Part shown: piece after piece, positions 27,614-37,788 of the stretch
Layout of the letters: each line of letters starts with the position of its first letter
Position numbering within the stretch: the first letter of the stretch is position 1
Source of the DNA: Synechococcus sp. CC9311
GTDB taxonomy: Bacteria > Cyanobacteriota > Cyanobacteriia > PCC-6307 > Cyanobiaceae
Assembly: GCF_000014585.1 (NCBI RefSeq)
Contig: NC_008319.1
Coordinates: forward strand, 1,054,001-1,118,000
DNA length: 64,000 nucleotides
Direction: 5' to 3'
Notes under the pieces: generated by a model
Databases searched by the model: none
Seen by the model: the letters and a program-made list of their open reading frames with translations, nothing else
What the model was told of the DNA's origin: nothing
Program-made: the position numbers and the translations under genes

Positions 27614-30600
27614 ATGCCCCGGCGGAACGATCTTCGTCGCATCCTCCTGTTGGGTTCCGGACCGATTGTGATCGGACAGGCCTGCGAGTTCGACTATTCA
27701 GGAACTCAGGCTTGTAAAGCCCTGAGGGCAGAAGGCTATGAGGTGATCTTGATCAACTCAAATCCGGCCTCGATCATGACGGATCCGGAAATGGCGGATC
27801 GCACTTACGTCGAGCCGCTAACGCCGGACGTTGTCACTCGCGTCATTGAACTCGAGCGTCCCGATGCCCTGCTCCCCACAATGGGAGGGCAAACTGCCCT
27901 GAATCTGGCGGTTGCCCTTTCCAAAGATGGAACGCTGGATCGGTTTGGCGTTGAGCTGATCGGTGCCGATCTCAAAGCGATTCAAAAAGCGGAAGACCGG
28001 CAACTGTTCAAGCAGGCGATGGAGCGCATTGGTGTTCACGTCTGCCCTTCAGGAATCGCGTCCACTTTGGAAGAAGCGGAATCGGTTGGTGCCTCGATTA
28101 GCAGCTATCCACGCATTATTCGACCTGCCTTCACGCTCGGGGGAAGCGGTGGAGGAATCGCCTACAACCCTGAGGAGTTCAGCGCTATTTGCAAGACGGG
28201 TCTTGATGCCAGTCCTGTTTCTCAGATCTTGATTGAGAAATCTCTGCTCGGGTGGAAGGAATTTGAGCTTGAGGTGATGCGTGATCTAGCAGACAACGTG
28301 GTGATTGTTTGCAGCATCGAGAATTTGGATCCAATGGGGGTCCATACCGGTGACTCGATCACCGTTGCACCGGCTCAAACGCTCACTGATCGGGAATACC
28401 AAAGGCTGCGAGACCAATCGATCGCGATCATTCGTGAGATTGGTGTGGCTACTGGTGGAAGCAATATCCAGTTCGCCATCAATCCTGCTGACGGTGAAGT
28501 GGTGGTGATTGAAATGAATCCAAGGGTGAGTCGCTCCTCTGCACTAGCGAGTAAGGCCACTGGATTTCCGATTGCCAAGATCGCTGCGAGGTTGGCAATC
28601 GGGTACACCCTCGATGAGATCCTCAACGACATCACTGGAAAGACACCAGCCTGTTTTGAGCCCACCATTGACTACGTGGTCACGAAAGTGCCTCGTTTTG
28701 CATTTGAAAAGTTCCGTGGATCTCCCGCTGTTCTGACAACCGCGATGAAGTCGGTTGGTGAGGCGATGGCCATCGGTCGTTGTTTCGAAGAGTCGTTCCA
28801 GAAAGCATTGCGATCACTGGAGACTGGCCTGTCCGGATGGGGGGGGGACCGACCGGAGCCATCGTGCTCCAAAACCGATCTTGAACGCTCACTACGGACA
28901 CCGTCCCCCGATCGAATTTTGGCTGTCCGCAGCGCCATGTTGTCAGGCATGACCGATGCGCATATTCATGAATTAAGTCATATTGATCCCTGGTTCCTTG
29001 CAAAGTTAAGAGGATTAATTGATGCTGAGTCTGATCTTTTGAAGGGCAAAAGCCTGGAAGATCTTGATGAGACAATATTGTTTAAGCTCAAGACATTGGG
29101 TTATTCCGATCGGCAAATAGCCTGGTTTGTTGATAGTAAAGAATTGAATGTTCGAGAGCGCAGAGACCAGTTGGGTGTGACACCTGTCTTCAAAACAGTC
29201 GACACCTGTGCTGCTGAATTTGCTTCCTCCACTCCTTATCACTACTCAACCTATGAACGTCCCCTTTTTCGTTTGAAGCCAGATGGGCTACTTCAGCCCA
29301 TGGCTCCATCCACTGAGGTTGCTACGGAGACGAGGCCAAAGTTGATGATTTTGGGTGGTGGACCTAATCGGATTGGGCAGGGTATTGAATTTGATTACTG
29401 TTGTTGCCACGCCTCTTTTTCTGCGCAGGATCAGGGTTTTGCGACGGTGATGTTAAACAGCAATCCCGAGACAGTCTCTACGGATTACGACAGTAGTGAC
29501 CGTCTTTATTTTGAGCCGATAACGCTCGAGGATGTGCTCAATGTGATTGAGGCAGAGCGCCCGAATGGAGTGATTGTTCAATTCGGTGGGCAAACACCTC
29601 TCAAGCTCGCATTGTCTCTTTTAAATTGGCTCTCCACACCGCAAGGAAAGGCGACTGGGACTCAAATTTGGGGAACCTCACCAGCATCCATCGACCTCGC
29701 AGAAGATCGCGAACAGTTTGAGGCCATTCTTCGGAAACTAGAGATTCGTCAACCTCGTAATGGTTTGGCCCGAAGTGAAGTGGAAGCGCGGTCGATTGCT
29801 GGCAACGTTGGCTATCCCGTTGTTGTTCGTCCCTCTTACGTATTAGGAGGGCGTGCCATGGAAGTTGTGTACGACGAGGAAGAGCTCAATCGTTATATGA
29901 AAGAAGCTGTTCAAGTTGAGCCAGATCATCCTGTACTCATTGATCAATATCTGGAGAATGCTGTTGAGGTTGATGTTGATGCCCTTTGTGATCATGAGGG
30001 CACGGTTGTGATTGGTGGCTTGATGGAACACATCGAGCCTGCAGGAATTCACTCCGGAGATTCAGCGTGTTGCTTGCCTTCCATCTCCCTTAGTGAAGAT
30101 GCTTTATCTCTGATTCGTCGTTGGAGTGAGGCGTTAGCGATCACGTTGAAAGTTCAAGGATTGATTAACTTGCAATTTGCGGTTCAAAGGGCTGCAGATG
30201 GACAAGAAAAAGTATTCATTATCGAAGCAAATCCTCGTGCTTCTCGCACTGTTCCCTTTGTGGCCAAAGCCACAGGCGTTCCTTTGGCACGCCTTGCAAC
30301 GCGTTTGATGGCTGGTGAAACGCTGAGCCAGGTTGGTTTGCTGAAAGAGCCTGTCCCTCCTTTGCAGACCGTGAAGGAAGCGGTGCTTCCATTTCGACGT
30401 TTTCCTGGATCTGATTCTCTTTTGGGCCCCGAGATGCGCTCAACTGGTGAAGTGATGGGTTCTGCATCCGATTTCGGTATGGCTTTCGCCAAAGCAGAAC
30501 TAGCTGCAGGTGAAGCGCTTCCAACCACTGGAACGGTCTTTCTTTCTACGCACGATCGCGATAAGCCGGCTTTGGTGCCCGTGGCGCGCCAGCTCATCGG

Positions 30601-30937
30601 ATTGGGTTTCCAATTGATGGCAACCTCTGGAACCGCTCAAGCACTTCGTAATGAAGGGTTGCAGGTGGAGTCCGTTCTTAAGGTGCATGAGGGACGCCCC
30701 AATATCGAAGACCTCATTCGTTCTGGTGGTGTGCAGCTGGTGATCAACACACCAATTGGACGCCAGGCTGCGCATGATGATCGCTATTTGCGCAGGGCTG
30801 CGCTCGATTATTCCGTTCCTACCCTCACCACACTGGCTGGTGCACGTGCTGCTGTAGAGGCGATTGAGGCCTTACAAACTCGAACAATCGTGATTCATGC
30901 TTTGCAAGACGTCCACGCATCGCTTTCTGGCCAGTAG
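27614..30937 (+). CDS. carB: Carbamoyl-phosphate synthase large subunit
   Basis: CarB makes carbamoyl phosphate for arginine and pyrimidine synthesis, using ammonia from the CarA glutaminase. The 1107-residue length fits. The two homologous synthetase halves each start with a glycine loop ([20 protein letters not shown] near residue 10; [18 protein letters not shown] near residue 580) and carry ATP-grasp segments ([30 protein letters not shown]). The allosteric MGS-like domain is at the C-terminus (about residues 975-1100). carA is not in the window. The gene is divergent from DUF3318. Confidence 0.97.
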   Translation: MPRRNDLRRILLLGSGPIVIGQACEFDYSGTQACKALRAEGYEVILINSNPASIMTDPEMADRTYVEPLTPDVVTRVIELERPDALLPTMGGQTALNLAVALSKDGTLDRFGVELIGADLKAIQKAEDRQLFKQAMERIGVHVCPSGIASTLEEAESVGASISSYPRIIRPAFTLGGSGGGIAYNPEEFSAICKTGLDASPVSQILIEKSLLGWKEFELEVMRDLADNVVIVCSIENLDPMGVHTGDSITVAPAQTLTDREYQRLRDQSIAIIREIGVATGGSNIQFAINPADGEVVVIEMNPRVSRSSALASKATGFPIAKIAARLAIGYTLDEILNDITGKTPACFEPTIDYVVTKVPRFAFEKFRGSPAVLTTAMKSVGEAMAIGRCFEESFQKALRSLETGLSGWGGDRPEPSCSKTDLERSLRTPSPDRILAVRSAMLSGMTDAHIHELSHIDPWFLAKLRGLIDAESDLLKGKSLEDLDETILFKLKTLGYSDRQIAWFVDSKELNVRERRDQLGVTPVFKTVDTCAAEFASSTPYHYSTYERPLFRLKPDGLLQPMAPSTEVATETRPKLMILGGGPNRIGQGIEFDYCCCHASFSAQDQGFATVMLNSNPETVSTDYDSSDRLYFEPITLEDVLNVIEAERPNGVIVQFGGQTPLKLALSLLNWLSTPQGKATGTQIWGTSPASIDLAEDREQFEAILRKLEIRQPRNGLARSEVEARSIAGNVGYPVVVRPSYVLGGRAMEVVYDEEELNRYMKEAVQVEPDHPVLIDQYLENAVEVDVDALCDHEGTVVIGGLMEHIEPAGIHSGDSACCLPSISLSEDALSLIRRWSEALAITLKVQGLINLQFAVQRAADGQEKVFIIEANPRASRTVPFVAKATGVPLARLATRLMAGETLSQVGLLKEPVPPLQTVKEAVLPFRRFPGSDSLLGPEMRSTGEVMGSASDFGMAFAKAELAAGEALPTTGTVFLSTHDRDKPALVPVARQLIGLGFQLMATSGTAQALRNEGLQVESVLKVHEGRPNIEDLIRSGGVQLVINTPIGRQAAHDDRYLRRAALDYSVPTLTTLAGARAAVEAIEALQTRTIVIHALQDVHASLSGQ

Positions 30938-30963
30938 GGTTTTAAAAGCTTGCTGCTGATCCC

Positions 30964-31638
30964 TTGACCTCGACCTCCGCGACAGTGATTGCTCCAGGCA
31001 GCGATTGCCGGGATGCTTTTCGTGCTGCTTATCAAAACCGCTACACCTGGGATCCAGGATTTTCTGGATATTCAGGTCGCTGCATTTGGCTACAAGGCGA
31101 CCGTTCTGTTGAAGGAACCTTCCGTGTTGGCGCTGATTTAAAAGCCAAGGTTGAGGGGGTCTCTGATCCTGAAGTTGAAAAAGCATTTGCTTCACAATTG
31201 TGGGAAGTTTGTATTCATCGTGTGCGTCGCACATTTGAACAGACCCATTCTGAAAATATATTTACAGCTGGCGATTACACCGATGAAGGCCTCGAAGTCA
31301 TCATTGGCGGAAAAGGTCAAGGGGATAAATATCGGATTAAAGATGATATTGTCACCATGGTCCACCGTCACATTCATGGAACGGTGGTCACTATTCACAC
31401 CATGAGCACAACTGACACTGGAAATGGTTATCTAAGCCATACGTACACCAGCGAATATGCCGATCCCAAAACGGGTGAGTCAAAGGGTGGAAAAAGTACG
31501 TTTGAGGATCAGTTTGCCCCTCTTCCAGGAAATGGTCCTTGGACCCTTGCCTCACGTCGTATCACTACGGCTGCCGGCCCTGGCTCAGAGGCCTCTGAGC
31601 AAACGTTTTTGTTCGAAGATTTGCAGCTTCTGGCATGA
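30964..31638 (+). CDS. DUF3386 protein
   Basis: A 224-residue cyanobacterial DUF3386 protein, recognisable from AFRAAYQNRYTWDPGFSGYSG near the start, WEVCIHRVRRTFE in the centre and the closing SEQTFLFEDL. No signal peptide or membrane helix is seen. Its role is unknown. The start is a TTG at 30964, 26 bp after carB, so it is likely cotranscribed with carB. A strong hairpin lies between it and the symporter gene. Confidence 0.82.
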   Translation: MTSTSATVIAPGSDCRDAFRAAYQNRYTWDPGFSGYSGRCIWLQGDRSVEGTFRVGADLKAKVEGVSDPEVEKAFASQLWEVCIHRVRRTFEQTHSENIFTAGDYTDEGLEVIIGGKGQGDKYRIKDDIVTMVHRHIHGTVVTIHTMSTTDTGNGYLSHTYTSEYADPKTGESKGGKSTFEDQFAPLPGNGPWTLASRRITTAAGPGSEASEQTFLFEDLQLLA

Positions 31639-31643
31639 CACAC

Positions 31644-31674
31644 CAAAAGCTGGGCATACTGCCCAAAGCTTTTG
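31644..31674 (+). promoter_or_regulatory. Strong hairpin between DUF3386 and the alanine symporter
   Basis: CAAAAGCT pairs with AGCTTTTG, and inside that GGGCA pairs with TGCCC around a three-base loop, with two extra A on the right arm. This gives about 13 base pairs. Only a short T-run follows (TTTG, then GATGTTT), so it could be a weak terminator or an mRNA-processing or attenuation element. It ends 8 bp before the GTG of the symporter. Confidence 0.6.
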
Positions 31675-31681
31675 ATGTTTA

Positions 31682-33037
31682 GTGAATTCTCTGCTTTCCG
31701 AAATCAATGGCTTCGTTTGGGGGCCGTTCACTCTTTGGTTAATTGGCCTCACTGGCTTGTATTTAATGTTGGGGCTGAAATTTCAGCCCCTAATCCGTAT
31801 TGGATTTGGTTTTCGCGAAGCGATCGCATCCATCCGTAGTAGCAGTGGTGATGGTGATGTCAGTGCTTTTAAAAGTCTGACGACTGCGTTGGCTGCGACG
31901 ATTGGCACCGGAAATGTTGCAGGCGTTGCAGGAGCAATCGCGGTTGGTGGCCCTGGGGCCGTGTTTTGGATGTGGATGATCGCCCTTGTGGGTATGGCTA
32001 CGAAATACGCCGAATCGCTGTTGGCAGTTCATTACCGCGAAGTGGATGAGCTTGGTGAGCACGTGGGCGGTCCTATGTATTTCATTCGCAATGGACTTGG
32101 TAAAAACTGGGCCTGGATGGGCTGGTTGTTTGCCTTCTTTGGAGCCCTTGCTGGATTTGGGATCGGTAATGGGGTTCAAGCCAATGCGATGGCTGAAGCC
32201 TTGCAAGTGTCGTTTGGGATCCCGCCGTTGTTGACCGGCATCGTCGTGGCTTCGATCACCTTGGCGGTTTTGATTGGAGGAATTGAAAGGATTGGCCAGG
32301 TCACTCAGATTGTTGTACCGCTGATGGCAGCTGTGTATGTCATTGGAGCCTTAGTCATTCTCGCTGCAAATCTGGAACAGATTCCTGGAGCTTTTGGTCT
32401 TATTTTTTCCAATGCTTTCAATGGAGAAGCTGCTGCTGGTGGTTCACTCGGTGTGGTGATTCAGCGTGGTATTGCACGTGGTGTGTTCTCGAATGAGTCA
32501 GGTTTGGGAACGGCGCCGATTGCTCAGGCTGCTGCGAAGCCTGGTGATCCTGTTCTCCAAGGCTCTGTGGCGATGATTGGAACGTTCATCGACACTATCG
32601 TGATCTGTTCGATGACAGCTCTTGTGATCATTATTAGCGGTTTGTACTCCCAGGCGGATTATGTTTCCGGGGCTAAGAATGTGTCTCTCACAATTAATGC
32701 TTTTGGATCTGCACTTCCTGGTTTTGATTGGATTGTTGTTTTTGGCACAATTTTCTTCACTTTGACAACAATATTGGGATGGGGTTACTACAGCGAGAAG
32801 TGCCTTGAATATATGGCTGGGGTGAAGGCAATTCGACCTTTCAGGTTGGTATGGGTTGCTGTGGTTGTCTTTGGTGCGGTGGCTTCGGGGGGTGTGATTT
32901 GGACGATTGCCGAGATTCTTAATGGTCTGATGGCGATCCCCAACCTGATCGGCTTGCTGTTGCTTTCCCCAGTAGTGTTCCGATTGACACGTTCTTACGA
33001 CTTCAAGACTCGTCAGCAATCAACCACGCTCAGTTGA
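31682..33037 (+). CDS. Alanine or glycine:cation symporter (AGCS family)
   Basis: A 451-residue sodium:alanine symporter of the AGCS/DagA type with about 11 membrane helices. Family marks are GTGNVAGVAGAIAVGGPGAVFWMW (about residues 79-102), KYAESLLAVHYR, GGPMYFIRNGLG, and the NESGLGTAPIAQAAA segment near residue 277. It imports small amino acids with Na+ or H+. The start is GTG 31682, directly after the hairpin. A strong terminator follows at 33121-33157. Confidence 0.93.
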   Translation: MNSLLSEINGFVWGPFTLWLIGLTGLYLMLGLKFQPLIRIGFGFREAIASIRSSSGDGDVSAFKSLTTALAATIGTGNVAGVAGAIAVGGPGAVFWMWMIALVGMATKYAESLLAVHYREVDELGEHVGGPMYFIRNGLGKNWAWMGWLFAFFGALAGFGIGNGVQANAMAEALQVSFGIPPLLTGIVVASITLAVLIGGIERIGQVTQIVVPLMAAVYVIGALVILAANLEQIPGAFGLIFSNAFNGEAAAGGSLGVVIQRGIARGVFSNESGLGTAPIAQAAAKPGDPVLQGSVAMIGTFIDTIVICSMTALVIIISGLYSQADYVSGAKNVSLTINAFGSALPGFDWIVVFGTIFFTLTTILGWGYYSEKCLEYMAGVKAIRPFRLVWVAVVVFGAVASGGVIWTIAEILNGLMAIPNLIGLLLLSPVVFRLTRSYDFKTRQQSTTLS

Positions 33038-33120
33038 TGGTTTTGCTGGAATTACAATGTGATTCAGAATGTTGATTCCTTCGCTATCTATTTGGAACTA
33101 ATAAGAGTTTTCTTCGCAAT

Positions 33121-33157
33121 AAAACAGCCTTCCGGAACGACCGGGAGGCTGTTTTTG
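33121..33157. terminator. Bidirectional intrinsic terminator
   Basis: AAACAGCC-T-T-CCGG pairs with CCGG-G-A-GGCTGTTT (one G-T pair, five-base loop AACGA), giving a 14-bp stem. A T-run follows on the plus strand and an A-run precedes it, so it can end both the symporter transcript and the converging DUF6447 transcript. Confidence 0.85.
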
Positions 33158-33188
33158 TCTGAAGGGTCAGACTCAGATGCTTGAAAGA

Positions 33189-33437
33189 TCAGGCTGCGTC
33201 TTCTAGGGGAGTGACTTCCTTGAGTCGTTCGTTGAGCTGCATGGCCATTGACTGGCGTCCAACTGCGAGCACTTTGAGGGTGTCCTCATGCATACGGAGT
33301 TGGGCATCAGCAACCTGCATTCCTCTAACGAGCTCTTTGAGATCATCTGGGAGCTTATTGAGGTCGTAGCGTTTGCCTTCAAAGGTCAGAATTGGATTCT
33401 GGTCTTGGGAAACGGAAGAGCTGGTCATCAACGGCAA
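33189..33437 (-). CDS. DUF6447 small protein
   Basis: An 82-residue protein with the DUF6447 core ILTFEGKRYDLNKLPDDLKELVRGMQVAD, followed by a helix with Met/Gln. Proteins of this family are small, soluble and uncharacterised. The start may be the listed one or the Met three residues later. It sits 44 bp after the ABC exporter gene on the same strand and may be cotranscribed with it. Confidence 0.75.
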   Translation of the reverse strand: MPLMTSSSVSQDQNPILTFEGKRYDLNKLPDDLKELVRGMQVADAQLRMHEDTLKVLAVGRQSMAMQLNERLKEVTPLEDAA

Positions 33438-33481
33438 GCAAACGCCAAGATCTTATTGGCTGTTGCGTTGGTTGAAACCAT

Positions 33482-35221
33482 TCATTCGTTGATGCGGATG
33501 AATTGTCGTTCGCACAGTTCTCGATATCTGCCGCCCTGACTCATCAGATCGTCATGGCTGCCCTGTTGGCAAATTCGACCATGTTCGAGAACAACAATGA
33601 GATCGGCTTCCTGAACCGTTGCCAAACGATGGGCAATCACAATCACGGTTCGCCCAAGCATGGCTTGCTTGAGCCCAAGTTGAACAGCGGCCTCCGCCTC
33701 TGCATCAAGTGCACTGGTGGCTTCATCCAACAGCATCACGGCTGGATTGCCAAGCACTGCCCTTGCAATGGCGATGCGTTGGAGTTGTCCGCCTGAAACG
33801 TTGGTGCCTCGTTCCTGAAGACGGGTGTTGTAGCCGTCAGGGAGACGGATGATGAAGTCATGGGCGTTGGCAAGCTTTGCAGCTTGATGGAGCTGTTCCT
33901 GTGTGGCTTGTCGGCCAAATCGAATCGCTTCCGCGATCGTTCCAGAAAAAACGCTGCTGCGTTGGGGAACAAGAGCCACTTGTTGTCTGAGGTCGCGCGC
34001 GCTGACTTGGCTCAGATCTTTGTCATCACAGAGAAGCTGACCATGATTAACGCGATTAAACCGCAGGAGTAAAGAAAAAAGCGTCGTTTTACCAGCCCCA
34101 GAAGGTCCAACAAGGGCCACCACCTGTCCGGCCTTAATGGAGAGGTTGAAGTCTTGAAGAACGGGTTGTCCTGGTATGTAAGAGAACTCGACTTGATCGA
34201 AGTTCAAATCTCCGCGCAGGCGACCAAGGGGAATCGATGGCACAGGATCTGCCGGTTCCGAGGGTTCCTTTTCGATTTCACGCAAACGGCGCAGTGAGGA
34301 TTGTCCCTGCTGAAATTCGTTGTAATTCGCGGTGACATGGGCGATCGGGTCGATCAGCAGCACCAAGCCAGTGAGGTAGCTGATTAGTTCAGGAACTGCA
34401 AGATCACCGCTGCTGATTCTGATCGCTGCTAAGACCAGGACTGTGGCGAAACCAAGTACCTCAATGATCCCGACTACGGGATGTTGAAGGGCAACAAGGC
34501 GATAGGTGTTGTAGCGAGCTTGCCGGTGCTGATCGATTTCTTCTTCAAACCGGCGTTCCAACCAGGGCTCCGCGGCAAAGGCGCGGACGAGAGGTAGGCC
34601 TTCAATGGCCTCTCCCAGCAGACCTGCCAGCTCACTGACCTTTTTTTGACTTCGTTCAGTGGCGATCATCACCCTTGCCCCAAACAGGCTGATCAGCCAC
34701 GCAACGAAGGGGGCGAGCAGCAGGATCGCAAGCGTTAATTTCCAGTCAAGCCAAAGCATGTAGCCAAGTACGGCCACCAATTGCAGAGCACTTGGGATGC
34801 TGTCGTGGAGGGTCTTGTAAATCACCTCACTCACACGATCAGCATCTTCTGTGAGCCGGTAGGTGAGATCCCCGGACGACATTTTCTCCAAGGCACCGAG
34901 CTGCACCTTCTGAAGCCTTTGAAAGAGGTCTCTTCTTAGCGACTGGCTGACTTGTAACGCAGGACCTGCAAGCAGAGAGTCTTGACCAAATTGTGCCAGT
35001 TTTTGGATCGCAAAGACCAACAGAACGAGGCCGATGACCGGCAGAATTCGCTTGAGATCACCCGATCCCACATCGGGCAAAAGCCTGCCCATCAGTCGCA
35101 TCAACACCAGTTGACTGCCGACAAAAACCAGCATGCAGAGAGTGCCGATCGTCAGGAGCCGCCTGTGAGGTCGCAGCAGTGGAATCAACCTGCGGAATCC
35201 CGCTTCTGATGGCTTCAGCAT
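33482..35221 (-). CDS. MsbA-like ABC exporter (fused membrane and ATPase domains)
   Basis: A 579-residue half-transporter with six membrane helices in the first 310 residues and a full ATPase domain. The ATPase has Walker A GPSGAGKTT, Q-loop VPQRSSVFSG, signature NVSGGQLQR, Walker B VMLLDEATSALD and H-loop IAHRLATV, all intact. It would act as a homodimer exporting lipids or drugs from the inner membrane. The intact motifs contrast with the degenerate ABC pair at 38.7-42.5 kb. It is divergent from the S4-domain gene by 15 bp. Confidence 0.9.
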   Translation of the reverse strand: MLKPSEAGFRRLIPLLRPHRRLLTIGTLCMLVFVGSQLVLMRLMGRLLPDVGSGDLKRILPVIGLVLLVFAIQKLAQFGQDSLLAGPALQVSQSLRRDLFQRLQKVQLGALEKMSSGDLTYRLTEDADRVSEVIYKTLHDSIPSALQLVAVLGYMLWLDWKLTLAILLLAPFVAWLISLFGARVMIATERSQKKVSELAGLLGEAIEGLPLVRAFAAEPWLERRFEEEIDQHRQARYNTYRLVALQHPVVGIIEVLGFATVLVLAAIRISSGDLAVPELISYLTGLVLLIDPIAHVTANYNEFQQGQSSLRRLREIEKEPSEPADPVPSIPLGRLRGDLNFDQVEFSYIPGQPVLQDFNLSIKAGQVVALVGPSGAGKTTLFSLLLRFNRVNHGQLLCDDKDLSQVSARDLRQQVALVPQRSSVFSGTIAEAIRFGRQATQEQLHQAAKLANAHDFIIRLPDGYNTRLQERGTNVSGGQLQRIAIARAVLGNPAVMLLDEATSALDAEAEAAVQLGLKQAMLGRTVIVIAHRLATVQEADLIVVLEHGRICQQGSHDDLMSQGGRYRELCERQFIRINE

Positions 35222-35236
35222 CAGGTCAGACTATCA

Positions 35237-35461
35237 ATGGCGATAGGACTGACTGGTGCAGGAATGAGACTTGATCAATTCCTTAAATGGATGGGCTGGG
35301 TCGCGACGGGTGGAGAAGCCAAGTTGAGGATCCAGGGGGGTGAGGTGCTCGTTAATGGCGACCTTGAGCAACGGCGTGGTCGTCAACTGAAAGCTGGCGA
35401 TCGCGTCCAAATGGGTGTCGACTCTGCCGAAGTTTCGGATTCTTTTCAGGCTGGGCCTTAA
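35237..35461 (+). CDS. S4-domain RNA-binding protein (YbcJ-like)
   Basis: A 74-residue stand-alone S4 domain: MRLDQFLKWMGWVATGGEAKLRIQGGEVLVNGD, then RRGRQLKAGDRV. Such small proteins bind structured RNA and may help ribosome assembly. The start is ATG 35237 or the ATG at 35264 that begins the S4 domain. It is followed by tpiA and folP on the same strand and shares a very short promoter region with the divergent ABC exporter. Confidence 0.85.
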   Translation: MAIGLTGAGMRLDQFLKWMGWVATGGEAKLRIQGGEVLVNGDLEQRRGRQLKAGDRVQMGVDSAEVSDSFQAGP

Positions 35462-35494
35462 GTTGTCAGCTGCTGAGCTGCAGAGGACTGAAGC

Positions 35495-36226
35495 GTGCGC
35501 AAACCGGTGATTGCTGGAAACTGGAAAATGCACATGACCTGTGCACAAGCCAGGGCCTGGATTGGCACGTTTCTTCCTCTCATTGCAGAGCTTCCCAATG
35601 ACCGACATTTGGTGGTGGCTCCGCCATTTACGGCTATCAGCACGCTTGCTGAGCTGAGCGAAGGAACCCGCCTTGAACTGTCCAGCCAGAACGTGCACTG
35701 GGAGGGAGAGGGCGCTTACACCGCTGAGATTTCCCCGAGCATGCTCAAGGAGCACAACGTCCAGTACGCGATCGTTGGCCACAGTGAGCCTCGCAAGTAC
35801 TTCAGCGAGAGTGATGAACAGATCAATCATCGGGCTCGATCAGCTCAAACCAATGGATTAATCCCAATTGTTTGTGTTGGTGAAAGCGACGAGCAGCGCA
35901 GCCGGGGTGAAGCTGAGCGGGTGATCCGTCGTCAGGTTGAGCAGGGCTTAGAAGGTCTGGACCCCAGCCAGTTGGTTGTGGCTTATGAGCCGATCTGGGC
36001 GATTGGTACCGGCAAAACGTGTGAGGCGAGTGAAGCCAATCGCATCTGCGGATTGATTCGTAGCTGGGTTGGCTCACCAGATTTGATCATTCAGTACGGG
36101 GGTTCGGTGAAACCAGGCAACATTGATCAGTTGATGGGCATGAGTGATATCGATGGGGTTTTGGTTGGCGGCGCCTCCCTGGATCCTGAAGGTTTTGGGC
36201 GGATCGCGAATTACGTCAAGAGCTGA
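35495..36226 (+). CDS. tpiA: Triosephosphate isomerase
   Basis: TpiA interconverts dihydroxyacetone phosphate and glyceraldehyde 3-phosphate in glycolysis and the Calvin cycle. The 243-residue protein shows AGNWKMH (substrate Lys), GHSEPRKYF (electrophilic His), [11 protein letters not shown] (catalytic Glu) and the phosphate-binding VGGASL near the end. The start codon is GTG. It is followed by folP after 6 bp, so they are cotranscribed. Confidence 0.97.
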   Translation: MRKPVIAGNWKMHMTCAQARAWIGTFLPLIAELPNDRHLVVAPPFTAISTLAELSEGTRLELSSQNVHWEGEGAYTAEISPSMLKEHNVQYAIVGHSEPRKYFSESDEQINHRARSAQTNGLIPIVCVGESDEQRSRGEAERVIRRQVEQGLEGLDPSQLVVAYEPIWAIGTGKTCEASEANRICGLIRSWVGSPDLIIQYGGSVKPGNIDQLMGMSDIDGVLVGGASLDPEGFGRIANYVKS

Positions 36227-36232
36227 CGTTCG

Positions 36233-37066
36233 ATGCGCTGGCCGAAGGATTGGGGCACGCGCACTGCCGTGATGGGAGTGATCAACCTCACTCCCGATTC
36301 CTTTAGCGATGGTGGTCAGTTCAACCAATTGAATAGGGCATTGGCTGAGGCGTCGCGTCAGATTGCCTCTGGGGCGGATTGCTTGGATCTGGGAGCCCAA
36401 AGCACCAGGCCAAATGCCATGGAAGTGGGAGCGGAAGAAGAGCTCAAGCGGCTGTTACCAACCTTGAGAGCTATTCGTAAAGAACACCCTGAGGTTTTGA
36501 TCTCGGTGGATACCTTTCTTGCTGCGGTCGCCAATCAGGCTCTTGAGGCTGGTGCTGATTGGATTAATGACGTGAGCGGTGGGCGTCGGGACCCAGAAAT
36601 GTTCTCGCTGATTGCAAGCGCAGGCTGCCCGTTTGTGCTGATGCACAGTCGAGGGAATAGTCAAACAATGGATCACTGCACCGACTACGGCAGGACTGGA
36701 GTTGTGAAAGGAGTCATTAATGAATTACGAGCCGCTACAGAGCACGCTCAAAAAGCAGGTGTGAATCAAAATCAGTTGATCTGGGATCCAGGTCTCGGAT
36801 TTGCCAAAACAACCGAGCAAAATTTAGCCCTACTCAAACAGCTTGAGAGCATCGTTGCTGAAGGAATTCCTCTATTGCTAGGTCCTTCCCGAAAACGTTT
36901 TATTGGGGCTGTTTTGGACGAGCCACGAGCCAATGCTCGACTATGGGGGACTGCTGCGGTGTGCGCACGGGCGGTGGATGCAGGTGTGGCGATATTGCGT
37001 GTACACGACGTAGGGCCTATTCACCAAGTGGTAACGATGGCCTCCGCAATTGCTTCCAATCGCTAG
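36233..37066 (+). CDS. folP: Dihydropteroate synthase
   Basis: FolP condenses p-aminobenzoate with the pterin diphosphate in folate synthesis and is the sulfonamide target. The 277-residue protein has all family motifs: VMGVINLTPDSFSDGG, DLGAQSTRP, INDVSGG, DPGLGFAKTTEQN and LLGPSRKRFIG. It lies 6 bp after tpiA and 27 bp before the DCC gene. Confidence 0.97.
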   Translation: MRWPKDWGTRTAVMGVINLTPDSFSDGGQFNQLNRALAEASRQIASGADCLDLGAQSTRPNAMEVGAEEELKRLLPTLRAIRKEHPEVLISVDTFLAAVANQALEAGADWINDVSGGRRDPEMFSLIASAGCPFVLMHSRGNSQTMDHCTDYGRTGVVKGVINELRAATEHAQKAGVNQNQLIWDPGLGFAKTTEQNLALLKQLESIVAEGIPLLLGPSRKRFIGAVLDEPRANARLWGTAAVCARAVDAGVAILRVHDVGPIHQVVTMASAIASNR

Positions 37067-37093
37067 AACTTTATTCGCTTAGAGAACCGCAGC

Positions 37094-37495
37094 ATGAGTG
37101 AACCAAGCCCAAGCCTCACTCTTTTGTACGACGGTGGATGTCCGTTATGTCTTCGTGAAGTGAAGTTTTTGAAACGCCGGGATCGTGACGGAAAACTTGC
37201 TTTTGTAGACATTGATCAAGACGTATATGACCCTGCTCAATGGGAGGGAATTACGTATAAACAAGCGATGACAAATATCCATGCCATTCGGGCGAACGGA
37301 GAAGTTTTAAAGGACGTGGCTGTGTTCCGAGAGGCGTATCGCCATGTGGGACTCGGTTGGATCTATGCCCCAACCCAATGGCCCTTGATTGGAACATTGA
37401 TTGATCAAATCTATGCACTATGGGCTGCACAACGTTTACGAATCACTGGACGGGCAAGTCTCAATGAATTATGTGAATGCAAACGAAATGAATAA
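37094..37495 (+). CDS. DCC-family thiol-disulfide oxidoreductase-like protein
   Basis: The 133-residue protein starts with the DCC family motif LLYDGGCPLCLREV, whose DGxCPxC gives the family its name. It continues with FVDIDQDVY, an AIRANGEVLKDVAVFREAY segment and a membrane-leaning W...APTQWPLIG stretch. The family is predicted to act in thiol-disulfide chemistry, but few members are characterised. It closes the S4-tpiA-folP cluster. DNA becomes visibly AT-rich right after it. Confidence 0.85.
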   Translation: MSEPSPSLTLLYDGGCPLCLREVKFLKRRDRDGKLAFVDIDQDVYDPAQWEGITYKQAMTNIHAIRANGEVLKDVAVFREAYRHVGLGWIYAPTQWPLIGTLIDQIYALWAAQRLRITGRASLNELCECKRNE

Positions 37496-37788
37496 TATGA
37501 TTGATTGCATACTCAAGAAAACAAAGCTTGAAATATGATGAGCCTAAAGACGTTTGAACTTTCTGATTGCTTGAAAATTTAATGATAGCGCATATCAAAC
37601 ATCAGTTAGCTTGGCTTCAGTATCAACTGTTGACACATGAAAGCAGGACAATAAATCAATATTAAGTTTATAAACCAGTTTGAAATATTCGCTATTAAGG
37701 TATAGCCTGATCAAAACGAAATAAAGTTGTCTGAACAAAGACTAAGCTTAGGCAACAAAATAAATGAATCAAACAATCCTGAAATAAT

